Below, in pieces: positions 33,260 through 46,606 of a stretch of DNA of 64,000 nt. The stretch is from Apoderus coryli. Lineage: Eukaryota; Arthropoda; Insecta; Coleoptera; Attelabidae. Under the pieces are notes generated by a model. That model was not told the DNA's origin and searched no databases. It saw only the letters and a list, made by a program, of their open reading frames with translations. The translations under genes and the position numbers were made by a program. The stretch's first letter is position 1; each line of letters opens with the position of its first letter. The DNA is taken from assembly GCA_911728435.2 (NCBI GenBank), contig OU452208.1:7254001-7318000 (forward strand). The letters are read 5' to 3'.

Positions 33260-36200
33260 ATGGTTTTAAGCACCGAATGGTCGCAGGTTGAGGTACGCCA
33301 ATATATAAGTGTGTTTGTTGTATGACTTTAGTTCTTACAAAAAACATGCTTAAAAATTATGCTGAATCAATAAATACACCTAGTCACGCCAACCTTACAT
33401 GGGGTTGTAGGCTATTTTTGTAACAAGAAGACAAACGAACCTTGAAATGCAGACAAAGTACTGAATACCGGCAAGAAATTAGTAATTGATACTATTCCAG
33501 ACTTTAGTACACCGTGTAAATTTTAATAAATTGAATTGTAAGAAACAGGGTTCTAATACCTATAAAATTATAAAATAAGCGATCGAATTTATTAATATTT
33601 TCATGAGAAATATCTAAATATTGTTTTACATAATTAATTCACATACTGTGATAAAAAAAGGTTTAAGTGCTGCACAAAACCTTAGTCCAAGTTAAAGACT
33701 AATAAATACTCTAATTAATTAAAACTGGTTTCTAAATTTTGCCTGTTTTTTTTTGCAGGTGATTGATCTGATCAATGATGGTTCTGGTTTGGGATTTGGC
33801 ATAGTTGGTGGTCGCAGTACCGGCGTAGTTATAAAATCAATCCTTCCGGGAGGTATTGCGGATAAAGATAATCGTTTACAAAGCGGAGATCATATTCTGC
33901 AAATTGGTGAAATAAATTTGCGCGGTCTGGCCGCTGACCAGGTGGCTACTGTTTTACGACAAGCTGGATCCCATGTAAATATTAAGGCTAAACCAATAAT
34001 AATTTAACAAAGAATTGCGATATAAGCTAATGTACTCTGACGTTTTTAGGTTAGAATGGTAGTAGCTCGACCTGTAGAACCAACATCAAGCGACTTCCAT
34101 ACACTACAATGTCCTGCTCCAATAGTACCCACTAAAATCCTCACGGATCCAGAGGAATTAGATAGACAATTATTACAAAATGGCTATACGACATTTTTCC
34201 AAGTAGTTATAATAAATACAGTATCATAATCTAACTATTAAACATATTTTTTATAGCAGTCACTAAGTGACAGTCAATTCTGCACTGAGAACAATAATTT
34301 GGATTGTTTAGCTGATACAGTACATAATGGTTTGGATAGTACTAGCTATTGTGTGATTGTGAATCACAATATCTCAGAAAGTTCCTCTATAGTTAGCGGT
34401 AGTCCGCCAATAGTGTTGACTCCGGCAGCTGATGCGAATACCGCGCTAACGTCGATAGATATAGAGTATGTTCAACCGGAAACCGACAAATTTACTGTTA
34501 CTTTAAAGAAAAACGAGTGCGGATTAGGTAAAATAGTGTTTCTTGTTCAAGTTAGTATTTAATCGTACACATACGAACTTATTCAAGAAATTTTCAGGCA
34601 TCACTGTCGCCGGTTACGTTTGTGAACGTGAAGATCTCAACGGAATATTCGTGAAAGACCTGAATGAAAGTTCTGAAGCATTCAAATGTGGTCAGATTCG
34701 TATTAACGATAGAATAACTGAAGTTAATGGGAAATCATTGAATCATTTAACAAATCATGAAGCTGTAGATATATTAAAACAAACTGGAAACGAAGTAGTT
34801 TTATGCCTAGAAAGGTAAAGTTTTAATATTCGGCTTGAGAGCCAGATTGTGGATTGATACAGTATCTCCATTGCGATACAACTAATATTAGAATTAAATT
34901 GAAATATTCTTCCATTTTATTCCATGCGCGTTCTAGACACAACCAGCTGGAGTATAACTAGGCACCTAGCAGTGTTGCCAACAGGTGTACATTTTCTCTT
35001 GTTCGTTACATTATCATGGATTCAATTGCAGTAGGTAGCTTTATTGGTTGCTTTATTTTCATTTGTTCCCGTCAGTCAATCTCGCCTGCATCCAAACTCC
35101 TCTAGTGCTCTCTAATTATCTGATAATGTGGACCTTGAAAGGTCGTGAAGTAAAATCCTGCCACCTATACCAAAATCATTATAATTGAATCCTGTTCGAG
35201 CCGGATGGGTTTGTGAAATTTAGGCAGGACAGTGATATTATATTATAAAGGTCAAGTATTTAGTTTGGCAGGAAAATTCTCAATTAAAGAAGTCTTAACA
35301 CTTAAAATGCTCATCAAATTATAAAAAGTTTTATTGTTTTTTAATTTTACAGGTTTTTGAGAGGGCCAAAATTTGAACATTTACAGGAAGCTTTGTTGGC
35401 TAATGGTGAGACAAAGCGCGATGTTGTAAGTCCTTCCACACCATCTGTCACGACTTTGAGTTGGATTCCCATAGAAAACATTGAGGTAAGAAACAAAACA
35501 AAAATTGAACAATTATTTTAGTTTGACACTAAACCAGCTTTAGCATCTAATAAGGTGTTTTTTTAGCAAGCTTCACAAATTGAAGCAGAAGAAGGTGCCT
35601 CAGTTACTTCAATTAATAGTGAAGTCATTTATGAGAGTACATCGGAAACTAAAGAAATATTTATTGAAGAGAACTTTGAAGCAAATTTAGACGATGATTT
35701 AGAAAGCACAATCAAAAGAAAATGGGAAACTCTTATCGGAAATAACGCTGATATTGTTGTTTGTAATTTAACCAAACTTAAAGGTAAGTGAAATGAACCA
35801 TCGTCGAGAATATTGTTTTGATTTATTTGACCCTTCGAGGCAAATATTTTTTCAAGGAAATACTCATTACCTTTATGGGGTGTTGGCAGGTTTGGGTATC
35901 AGTCTTGAAGGTACTGTCGATGTTGAAGGTGGTATTGAGCTGCGACCACGTCACTACATCAGATCAATTTTACCACAAGGTCCGGTAGGTGTTAACGGAA
36001 GACTCAGTTCTGGTGACGAGTTACTTGAAGTTAATGGACAAAAATTGCTTGGTGTTAAGCACGTGGATGTTGTGAAGATTCTGCGGGATTTACCCAGCAC
36101 TGTCAGACTAGTCTGCGCTAGGAAAAACGATAATAGAGTGATAAATACGTCACAAGTAATTAACATTTTTAGAACAGAGTATAGTTTTCTTTATTATATT

Positions 36201-37490
36201 ACTTTTAGGACAGAGAAGCGTTTGAACAGAGAAATATTCTTGGTGGTAGTTTAAAGAATCTTCTGCCACAACCCGAACCAAAGTTACTAGTAAAGGCTCT
36301 TAGTGATACCAGTTTGAACACGTCAAGTACTGTTACAGGTTAGGTTTCTTCGTGTTAAATAAAATACATGCAATTAAAAACTAATTCTTTGATTTTTTTC
36401 AGTCATTTTTACATAAATAAATAATTTATTGCAAAAATATAAAAAAAAGACCTACATTTACAAAAAAAGTTTTATTTTATCAGGGATCAACACAACGCTT
36501 GGTAAACTATTTGAAATTCCGCGCCAAGCCCACGTGAAATATTGTTCCAGAGGATCCTGGCATCCGATCTACACTCTTGCATTTTAATTTTCATATACCC
36601 TTTCTCTTCTGTTTTGAGAGCATTATTCACAAGAGATTCTTGTCTTGCGGTTTGCGTGAACTTTTGGTACCACCTTATCGAAATAAAGAAGATGCTGCAA
36701 AACAGACCAACGCAAAAGCCGTTAGGACACAGTATTACAACAACGGTTGAATGTGAAGAGCGTTTGGCTTACGTTACACAGGTGCGAGTTCGATTCCCCG
36801 TTGAAGTATTACTTTGTAATCCCTTTTTTATTATTAATCTTTGAGTTAAACACAGATTGGATACAATTATCAATGTCTGACAACAAGATGTTTTTTGGCG
36901 ACATCTAGGTGAGCAGGCAAGATGCACGGTGACCACTCCATCATGTTCTATTGCCAACACTAAATGCGCCCGAATTCCCTGTCGGGAGGCTCTATTTATG
37001 AGTTGCCTGTTACATAAAGTAACAAGACTTTTAGTTATTTAATTATCAATGTGTTTGTAGCTATGGAAGAATCATCGCCTCTACAAAAAGCGAAATCTCG
37101 TTCATTAGAAACAACCACAAATATAGCTTTATGGGCTGACGAAGTGCATTATGTCGAATTAAATAAAACAGATCGTGGACTTGGGTTTTCAATTCTAGAT
37201 TATCAGGATCCGATCGATCCCAATGGGACTGTTATCGTAGTACGCAGCCTTATTCCGAACGGTCCTGCCCAACAAGAAGGTAAGTGGTTCTTTATGATTT
37301 TTAGTGTTTAAATGTTGTTTTTGCAGGAACAATAACTGCAGGAGACCGTCTTGTCAGCGTTAATGGTTCACCGTTAAAGAATTGTACACTGGATCAGGCA
37401 GTGCAAGCTTTGAAGGGAACCTTACCGGGTGTGGTTAGGTTAGGGATTTGTAAACCTTTAGCCTGTAGTAACCATTTCACATCTTCGTAG
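33260..37490 (+). CDS. Patj: Patj (InaD-like) scaffold with four PDZ domains, eleven coding exons
   Basis: Exons: 33260-33292, 33759-33974, 34050-34202, 34257-34527, 34598-34814, 35353-35485, 35567-35783, 35890-36155, 36209-36338, 37061-37279 and 37327-37490. All junctions are GT-AG and in phase. PDZ domains, with carboxylate-binding loops: GLGFGIVGG (exons 2-3), GLGITVAGY (exons 4-5), GLGISLEGT (exon 8) and GLGFSILDY (exons 10-11). The words [20 protein letters not shown] and [20 protein letters not shown] are typical of Patj, the Crumbs/Stardust partner at apical junctions of epithelia. An N-terminal L27 domain is not visible. Either it is in an upstream exon I cannot see or this is a short form. 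The ATG at 33260 is overlapped by an out-of-frame upstream ATG at 33238. AATAAA lies at 37534-37539. Confidence 0.9.
36700..36960. repeat. Dispersed repeat in Patj intron, SINE-like
   Basis: A polymerase III B-box-like word, GAGTTCGATTCCC, occurs at 36785-36797, suggesting a tRNA-derived SINE head, though no convincing A box is seen. The following part (about 36895-36960: ACATCTAGGTGAGCAGGCAA ... TCTATTGCCAACAC) recurs at 40466-40563, showing that it is a dispersed repeat. Its full boundaries are unclear. Confidence 0.45.
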
Positions 37491-37944
37491 TACAAATTAG
37501 GAGAAGGGTAAACTTTTGGAACTATTGGGCCCAAATAAAAATGTTTTATTGGGTTGTTAATTTTATGTTTTTAGATACAAATGTTGATTTGTAAGTCTGC
37601 GACTAGGGTTGCTGGATATATAGTGTATATATTTATTTTAAATGATTTATTATTGAAGTTGGTGTACGTCGGTGGCTGACATCTTTAATATCTCCATGTT
37701 TCTAAGCGATTGTATTTTTAACTCTGTCCAAGTCTAAAGATACAAAGCTCATGTGGTGTTTGATCACAATTTCGTTCGCCCTTTCGTCTGGCAACTCTAT
37801 CAACGACGTAACTACTTCTTTTAATTAATGTTTAGTAAATACTAATCTGTCTTTTATGTACATATCAGAAATGATTGTTTAAAAAACTTCCACTCTTAGG
37901 CTGTGTTTTTTAATTTTACTCTCATTTAATCGAAAATAAAACTC

Positions 37945-38150
37945 ATATTAAAAATGTCTCCAAGTACTTTAGGGTTTAAAAATGTCATCCTTGCATTAAG
38001 TATGTATTTGGCAGTACTAAACGATATGCCAGTAGCGGGTTATGGTCCGATAAATTGTCCTTCAGTCCCTTATCTTGCCAGAAAGTCGGCCATTTCGTTC
38101 CCCTTTAGACCAGAGTTTAGAGTCAGATTATTGTTTCTACCGATGTTAGA
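37945..38150 (-). pseudogene. Retrotransposon RNase H remnant
   Basis: The minus strand reads SGLKGNEMADFLAR, a stop, GTEGQFIGP, a stop, then PATGISFSTAKYILN. This matches the RNase H end of insect non-LTR elements (HxGxxGNExADxLAR) with two stops. The plus-strand open frame over the same bases is therefore an accident. Confidence 0.65.
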
Positions 38151-38644
38151 GAGCAGGGGACACTTGGAGACATTTCATTATTCTAGTCATAATAATAATA
38201 ATAGAGTTAGTGATAAAAATAAATTCACAAGAAGGGAACATATTAATGCAACAAATACAAAATTATATTGTAGTATAGATACAGTTTTAAAAATATCGAA
38301 ATTGTTGAACTTCTGACCAAAAAGTATTGAGTCGTTATTAACTGACACTGAGAAATTAACAAAAAAGAATTACATATCGCATAACTTATGGTGAGTATAT
38401 AAATATAGAAAAATTAAATAATAATAGGATGGATTAGATTGTTGTCGGTGTGGGATAACAAATAAAAATTGGCTAAACCTTTTAATATAATAGCCAACAT
38501 ACAAAATTTGCTGCTTTTATTTCAGGTTGTATAAACCGAGAAAATCCGTAGGTGCTATGTTCAAAACGTACATTCTTAAAGCAACTTTGTATGCAAGTTT
38601 AGTTTTTATTTATTTATTTCAAATATAAGGTAGTAGTAATGTTA

Positions 38645-38684
38645 TACCAAAGATTAATCTACACAATAGATAGTCAGCGTATAT
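38645..38684 (+). repeat. Repeat arm, inverted copy at 42180-42217
   Basis: The roughly 38-base segment containing AAAGATTAATCTACACAATA and AGATAGTCAGC recurs in reverse complement at 42180-42217 with one small difference (ATACC/ATAACC). It marks two copies, in opposite orientations, of the same unnamed repeat. Confidence 0.6.
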
Positions 38685-38699
38685 GGGAAAGAAAACAAA

Positions 38700-41539
38700 A
38701 ATTGAAACTGTCTCGACACGAGCTACATCTATTAGAAAAACATGTAACCATGGAAATTATGGAAATTGTAGATGGTGTTATATGTATTGTGTTGAAATAA
38801 AATAATCATATGGGCAATGTTAGACAAGGACGAGTATACTTTCCCCTACGAGGTGGGAGTTTGTTTTTATATTATAGGTATCATATATGTACTACTGTGC
38901 AGCAGTGTTTTTTGTCGGTTAATATAAAATTATATGGTATACGTACACCTATCTACGCAAAGATTAATGTGTATGGACGAAAATAAAAGAAATTACTATA
39001 ATAGTATAAATATACAGGGCTGGTTCATTAAATGTTTTAGACAATAATTTTAAATGACTAAAATAATATTATTTTAGTCATTTAATTTTAAATTTCGGAT
39101 ATAAGGATGCATCAAAAAGTTATATTTAAATTAACGAAATTTGGCGTTATAGATAGGACTTCCGCTTATTATCTGATTCAGTTTTAAGGATCAAACTCAA
39201 ACAGCAGATTCAACTTGTTAACATTATGAAAAAATAAATCTCAGACTCATACAGGCGTGAAATGCTACCCTAACTTTTTTATGCACATTTTTTGCGTGTG
39301 TTTCAATTCGGAGATGTAAAATCTAACAAATTATATACGTAATAAATGTATCCTTCTGTGATATTGATAGAAAGTCATCGTTATCGCGTATTATCGATTT
39401 TAAGAAATGTTAATATTAAAAAGGCTGTGCTTTTTACAAGTTGCTGAAGTAAATAAGGTTTGAAATTTCCAGCATGACAATAATTATTTAAAAAAATACG
39501 GTTTCGAAATGCAGGATGTAAAAAATTAGAATTTTTAATGTGTTTTTAATGAAAATTTAAATCTATTGAGAAACATGGTTCAGGGTTTTTGTGAAATGTA
39601 TTTTACTCCAAAGATTCTACTCATCGATTATAACCGAATTAATTTACTCAAAAATATCTATACTAGTAAAATAACACAATTATCACAATTAGGTTCAAAT
39701 TCTGCAACGCCGAATTGAAAAAAAACTTACAGTCTCCCTAATATTGGTTTTTGTGCAATGATCATAAAACTTTAAAAAAATAACGATTTATGTAGATTGT
39801 ATTGTTAACACGTTTCGTAAAAAGCTTTAAAAACCCACCAACAGGGTGTTAAAAGTATCACGACAATAACTTTTTTCATGTTTTAACAAGTACAATCGTC
39901 TGCTTCAGATTGATCCTTAAAAACTGAATAACAGTTTCTCTATATAAAAAAATAAAACTCGTAAATATCATCCCCAAACATTTAATTTGAATACAATTAC
40001 ATAACACCATATTTGAAAGTAAATAAAAAAAAACAGCATTACCTAGTTTAACAGATTTGCAAATTGCAAATCAAAGTATCTATGTATACAGGGTGTTGCA
40101 TAAGTACTTGTACAAACTTTAAAGGGTGATTCTTTGACTAATTTTAAGATACAAATTTCATATGTACATTCAAAGTTCAAAAATAATATTATATTTAGGA
40201 TTATATGCTTGTTCAATAGCATCGCAATTTGGTGCAATTCGGGATACAGGTGTATTGATGACACCAGAGCTGTCAAAAGAACTAATAAAAAATACGAAAA
40301 ATAACAAAATACAAATATCATTCAAAAGACAACAATGCACATAATAGTCGGTACCAAGCCAAATAGGTAGTAGGTAAATATAGATTTATTTTGTTTCGAG
40401 CTTGGGCTTGGCACCGACTTATTGTAATCAAAACTACCCACCAAACGGATACATTTAATTTTACGCAGACATCTAGTGTGAGCAGGCAATATGCCCGGTG
40501 AGAGAAAGTTGATAGACGATGGCCGGACGAGAAGTAACAACTGATTATATCCTATTGCCAACACAAGTATTTTTTTTACTGGCACATTGGAAAAAAAAAA
40601 TTAAAAAATGTTTCGTTTACGCAACGTTGGGGATTAATGGGTTAAGTACTAAGTGTCAGTTATCAGTTATAATTTTTTATTTTCCAAGAAAGCGAAACGA
40701 GATATTTAAAACGGCATTGCGCCGCCCTCATGTATACCTCCGGGGGCGGCATCGAAAATCGCTACACGTCACAAACTTGTAAATGCTTAGAACTACCCCT
40801 ATGTCAAATTTCTATTTTCTATCTTTTTTGTTTGATACCCAAAGCCCTATTCCTACCGAACTTATTATTTACCCGAAGAAACATTAAAAAGAAGTAAAAT
40901 TTAAGTACCTAAACCTATAAAGTGGAACTTATACCTGAATTTATAACCCATTTTCTGCATCGATCTTCTTCTTTAGGAAATCGAAAGAAATGTACCTCTC
41001 GATTGTTTCTGTAACTGTTGTTACAATTTCGAAAAGCACATTGGTTACGACTTAATTTCGAATTGTTTCTTTCCATTTTCACAAAACACAAAAATTATTT
41101 AGTCACTAACTAGGAAGTTTCTCAAATAAAAAAAAAACACAACACAAAATAATATAATTAGTCTAAAATTAGAAAAACACAAAATAAGTTAAAAAATATT
41201 CACACAAAAAATAACTACGCAGCCAAAGATTAAATTTAATTTAATATATTAGGTAATTCTCTTCAAAACAAAATCAGTAGGTATGAAAACAACCATAATA
41301 TGTATACCTAATATAATATAGGTAGCACTGATAATTTTTTTATTATAGGTATTATAAGATCTACAACAATCTTGTTACATCTTTGCCACATTGTCTACGT
41401 GAAATATTTAAAATATATGTAATAAATTGAAAAAGTATCTAGTCAATTCTTAAGTGGAGTTATAATTTTGACAAAGAATAATGTACATTAATACCTACTT
41501 GATTTCGGTATTGGTATAAAAGTCTAATATCCACGAAAT
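38700..41539. other. Gene-free stretch with a dispersed repeat at 40466-40563
   Basis: AT-rich sequence with no exon recognised. The segment 40466-40563 shares GACATCTAG, GTGAGCAGGCAA, GGTGA and CTATTGCCAACAC with the Patj intron repeat at 36895-36960. Confidence 0.5.
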
Positions 41540-41808
41540 AAATTTAATATACCTAATAATCATTAATCCATGCCATACAACATGTTTCAAGACTAGACCA
41601 GTCCCATAAACAGTGGCGAGCAATAATTAAATCAAAAGCTTTTAGATATTTAGATTTTTTTATATACATCAACAAATTATTACAATGGAGCCAGAAGTAT
41701 GTTTCTATCTAAAAGCTTTTCATTTAATGATTGTTCGCCACTGATCATGGGACTGGTCTAGTCTTGAAACATGTATGACATGGATTAAATATTATTATAT
41801 TAAATTTA
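41540..41808. repeat. Fold-back (hairpin) element
   Basis: Two arms of about 105-110 bases (41540-41648 and 41703-41808) are near reverse complements separated by a loop of about 55 bases. Matching words include GACTAGACCAGTCCCAT against ATGGGACTGGTCTAGTC, CAGTGGCGAGCAAT against ATTGTTCGCCACTG, and AAAAGCTTTTAGATA against TATCTAAAAGCTTTT. It is probably a fold-back MITE; no coding sequence. Confidence 0.75.
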
Positions 41809-42217
41809 ATTCATAGAGATAAGGCTTTTATTTCAATACTGTACTTGTAATAAATCACCCTGTGTGTTTCTTTTACCGACGAATCGGCAACAGCACGACA
41901 CACACCACATTCGCTTGTTTTTTTTTCTACCCTCCCTACGTATCCCCTCCAGATTAATACAGAATTTCATCAATCTCTCTCTCTGACAATACAGCATTGT
42001 CGGTGCATAACTGTTGCAAATGATGTAAATAATTGTTATACGTTGCGTTTTGTTTCTGATATTAATAAACTACAAAACGGTTTCTGGCTGTGACAATACT
42101 GCTCTATGCTTTACACGCTAGTCTACGCCACGTAGTGGCTGGCATACTTAGAGATGTTCTCATTTTAATGCATTGGGCTGACTATCTATTGTGTAGATTA
42201 ATCTTTGGTTATACACT

Positions 42218-45200
42218 TTTGAAATTAGAAATATGTGTTTCATCGGTTGGTGTTGAAGTCTAATGTGGCGCCTAAAAGAAAAAACCAATGTGATGATGGT
42301 TAATGGAGCACGAAACGTTTCACAATGTCATTATTTTTGCGTAAAGATAAAAGGTTGCTTCTTAATACGGGTTTAAATAAGAAAGTAAGAAACCAAAAAT
42401 TCAAATTTTATGCAAATTTGCCAAATTAAACTACCCTTTTTACAATTTAATTCGAATCACTGTATATTTAACGCGAAGAATACTTTTTGATCAGAACAAA
42501 GTAAATTTATCTAGTTCTTATAAATTATATTTAAATATAATGCACAATCACATACTGTTGCCTTGCTCAAAGATATTAAGTATAACGAAAAAATAATAAT
42601 TAAAAGCTATCCACTAGATTTAAATTAATCTATCTTAAATAAATTCTTGTCTGAAACATAATTATTGTAAAACGTTTCATTTTCAGAATGTTTGTTTCAA
42701 AACCGATATGATATTAGTCAGTGATGCTTTAACGCTTTTAAATACTACGAAAAAAAAAATAAAAACATGGAATTGATTATGATTTCTAAAATACAACTTA
42801 AATCAAATATAAAAAATATAAAGTAAACTAATATTTTGTTTTTTTTTATCATTAAATCGAATTGAGAATATTGTGGTGTTGATTGGAAACCTTCGGAATA
42901 TTTTTTGTAGACAGCTCGACAATAACCACGATGTAACAAATTGGAGCAGCTAGTACCATTGACTAGGAACTTTCCTAGTCAAAGGCTAGTACCAGAGAAT
43001 AAATAAACAGACTAGTACTATTGAGCTGTTTTTCAGTAGATGGTTTAACACTCAGTAGTAGCAATGATGGTAGTAGCACACAAATGTTCTGAGGTTTTAT
43101 ATCGTTTATTAGAACCAGACAAGTGTTTTACAATAAATTACAATATACGTAATACATTATCACTTGGTTACTAAAAGGTAGTATTTGCAGCTTCTTGACA
43201 CGAGTCAAGTGCTGTTGTACCTTGTACAGAAATAATAATTAAACAAATTAAAAACACAAAAATAATTATTTGACAATGAGTATTAACTTAAATATACAAA
43301 CATGCCCTATTAATTCATAACTAATTAATTCAACATCAGAAGTCACGCTCCTGTTGTTTATAGAGAGGCTCCTGCCTCGTTATTTACGTTCACATAATGT
43401 TTACATTTTTAATATTTAACATTTAGACTTAGAGGTTAGAAATAGGAATGCAGAAAAAAATTCTTCTTTTTCCATAGATCACCCCGAAAAACAATGTTGC
43501 CAAATGTAAACTTGACATTAATTTCAACAAAATAAAATTTCAATAAGTTGTAGTCAAGTCAAAGATTTAATTAAATCTGTGGTCAAGTGTCGATACAGCA
43601 TACCCATAAAGTTCAATAAAATCACACAGGCAACATATATTGAAATTATTTCAACATTGACATTGAAGTAAATGTTTTTACAGCATAAGGCTTTTCAAAT
43701 ATAAAATATTGCTAACATCGACAAAGCTTATTATATATAGGTACACTTGCAAATTTTGGCTCAATTAAATTTGAATTTAGATTTATTATCCTCGCTCAAA
43801 AATTAAAACTATTGTCGATTTGTCTTAAGAACGAAAAAGAACGAACGAATTTGTTCACTCGCAAACCATAATTAGTATTAGTTCTGTTCATGTGTATTCG
43901 TAAGCAGTATGTTTACAATTTACACAATATCAGTGTGTTTTGCGAGAGATATCCAATTATTAGTTAATCTATTGATTATACTCTTCAACTATAATCTTTT
44001 AAATCATGTTACAAACTCGTTAATTACGAAAAAAATTCGATTAGATAAAAAAGTTCGATCGATAAAAAATGTAAATCAAATTGAATGTGTACCTCTAATA
44101 AATGCTACATTACAGATTTCTAATTTCTTAATGATCAATTTTTTAAACGACACTCTCTAGATGTCGCCTCCATACCAATTACCAAATTTTTTCTTTAGTT
44201 TATCCAGTGACAAAATGGCAAATGGTGTGTTCGGAGTCGGCTCTAACATAGAAAATTGTTTTTGTGAGTTTTCTCGTTCATTTTCTGTATAAAATAATTG
44301 TGTTTCTATTTAAATTGAATCGTGTACGTAACAATTAATTAATATTGTGCCGGTATTTTAAATGTGTGTGTGGATTTAGGTGCAGTTTCATACCTAGATG
44401 GGTTTCTTTCATCAATAAACGATACAAGTATGTACCTATGTATACTTCAAATTATTCCATAACAATAAAGGTTTACTTAATTTTAAATAGCGATTAGGAC
44501 ACACAAAGGAACCAAATAAACAAGCATAAAAGAATTTTTACCTGAATTAGCAGGTTTAATACATAATATGCCGAAGAAATAGGCAAGCATTTGATTTATA
44601 ACTTGTAATATAACCAAAGAACCAGGATTGATTACCTTACCACTTTACCTGATATTTGTGCAATATTTATTTTGTTTACCTGGCAAGGCGTTAGGTACTT
44701 ATGACCTATCATAAATAATAAAAAGGACTGTTTACATAAATATTTTGCAGTATATACGTGATACCTTTACCATTTATTTTTATTTTTTCTAACCCTATTT
44801 TTATATATAGCAGTTGCAAATTAATGTCCCCTTAAAGTACGATAAAAATATGAAGGTTGCATCGTCAGGATAGATTGTATCAACTAATAAGGCATTAGGA
44901 GAATTTTCTGAGAGACCTAGGTATTGTCTTCTAGGCTTTAAACTGTACTTTGAGGGTTCTATAGGTATTAGATCACAAAAGAAAATTAACAATTTGGAGA
45001 AGTACCTAAGTAGTCTCTTCTTTTAACTAATCCTAAATTTCAAAAGTTTTTTTGAAAAATACCTACCATTCTTAATAAATTTCATTTCTCTTCACGTAAA
45101 GTATCAGTTCTCCAGAACATACAAGAGCCAAACAGTTTCTCAATTAAACAGAGATTATAAATTATTATTTAATAGAAAGCAGAGGCGACGCACAAAAAAG

Positions 45201-45454
45201 TTTGAGAGGATCAAATTCAGTACTATCCCCAAAAATGTATCACCCTGTAGGTTTTGAAAAATTCGCAATAACCCCAGATTGAGTTTTTGACGTGTACCTA
45301 CCTAACAAGTGTACTTACTACTACTAAATTGTAATTCATTATTACTAAAACTGTTGGAGATCACAAAAATTATTGTCTACGAGTTGTTAAAATCCTGCTA
45401 CAAAAACGTGAATCCCCTGTAGATATAGGTATTATCTATTTCGTTTTCCGGATC
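42218..45454. other. Gene-free stretch
   Basis: AT-rich sequence with no exon or element I can defend. Around 42955-43030 the words CTAGTACC and TGACTAGGAA are repeated a few times, and 43909-44160 is open on the plus strand, but neither resembles a known product. Confidence 0.4.
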
Positions 45455-46606
45455 ACGGCGATAACTTGTTACAGATTTTTCGAAGGCTTTCGATAAGCTG
45501 GATCATTCGCTTGTCCTACGGAAAATGTCGAGGTTGGGTTTTCATGAGGATCTTTTAACGTTTTTTGCCTCCTACTTGTCTGATCGACAACACTATGTCG
45601 AATACAATGGTCATAAATCGGAAACTTTCACACCCACTAGCGGAGCGCCTCAGGGCAGCTGTTTGGCACCATTAATATTTTCAATTTTCAAGATTGGTGT
45701 AACTATAATAAATTGCCTTTAAATATTAATAAATGTAAGTTTGTCATATTTTCGAAATCGCAAACTGTTTTTGAATATCGCTATCAGCTGAGTGACACTG
45801 CGCTTGAGTCTTGTGATGTTGTCAGGGATCTTGGAGTTTACGTCGACACTGAATTGTCATTTAATTATCATTTTCAAAGTATTACCCGAGACGCACTACG
45901 CATGCTTGGCTTTTTGTTTCGTGTTACCAAAGATTTTAGTGATATTGAATGTGTAACCAATTTGTATTGTGCTCTGGTAAGATCTAAGCTTGAGTACGCA
46001 TCTATAATATGGTCTCCCATTTACCAATCTCATGCAGGACACATTGAATACATACAGCGCAAATTCCTTAAATATTTAGCGTTTAAAATTGACGGTAGAT
46101 TCCCATGTAGAGGATTCGATCATAGAGCACTGCTCGATCGCTTTCAAATGGTTTCGCTGGCTACTCGCAGAGTGTATGCCGGACAACTCTTTCTGTTTAA
46201 GATTATAAATAGCTTGGTGGACTGTTTAAATCTACTCCGATCGTTGAATTTTAACATACCGTGCCCCTCTGCGAGGAGTAGCAGACTATTTCACGTTCCT
46301 GTTTTCTGTACTAATTATGAATCCAAAGCACCACTACTTCGAACATGCCAAACGTGTAACATAGAAGGATTTAGTCAAGAAATTAACTATTTCAATGAAC
46401 CTGTAAGATCTTTCTGCGCTCAATTGTCTCGGTTCCTGCAAAATCTGGCCATCTGATCTGTGTGCGTATTTTGTTTTGTAGGATTATAAATTAGTTTATT
46501 ATTATAGTAGCTTAATTATTTAGTTATATTGTCTTGTAATTGGGTCTGTATAACCTGTTAGACAATAAAGAATATTATTATTATTATTATTAAAAAAAAA
46601 AAAAAT
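45455..46606 (+). mobile_element. Non-LTR retrotransposon family A, plus-strand copy with catalytic-box deletion
   Basis: It starts within the reverse transcriptase at DFSKAFDKLDHSLVLRKM (first catalytic Asp) and runs through GAPQGSCLAPLIFSIF. At about 45690 it jumps to the sequence that in the 2255-3345 copy lies about 130 bases downstream, removing the FADD box. The C-terminal region (45713-46456) is then open. The tail is (ATT)n then poly(A) at 46575-46606. It shares long near-identical runs with the minus-strand copy in Rab23. Confidence 0.87.

Noticed and set aside
37954..38316. 120-codon plus-strand open frame after Patj
   Set aside because: The opposite strand carries a recognisable RNase H relic (GNEMADFLAR), so this frame is antisense to a dead retrotransposon.
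42955..43200. Possible LTR-like repeated CTAGTACC words
   Set aside because: Only short words repeat; no matching second LTR, primer site or coding region.
43909..44160. 83-codon plus-strand frame in the gene-free region
   Set aside because: Ile/Asn/Leu/Lys-rich, as expected from AT-rich DNA; no domain or splice context.
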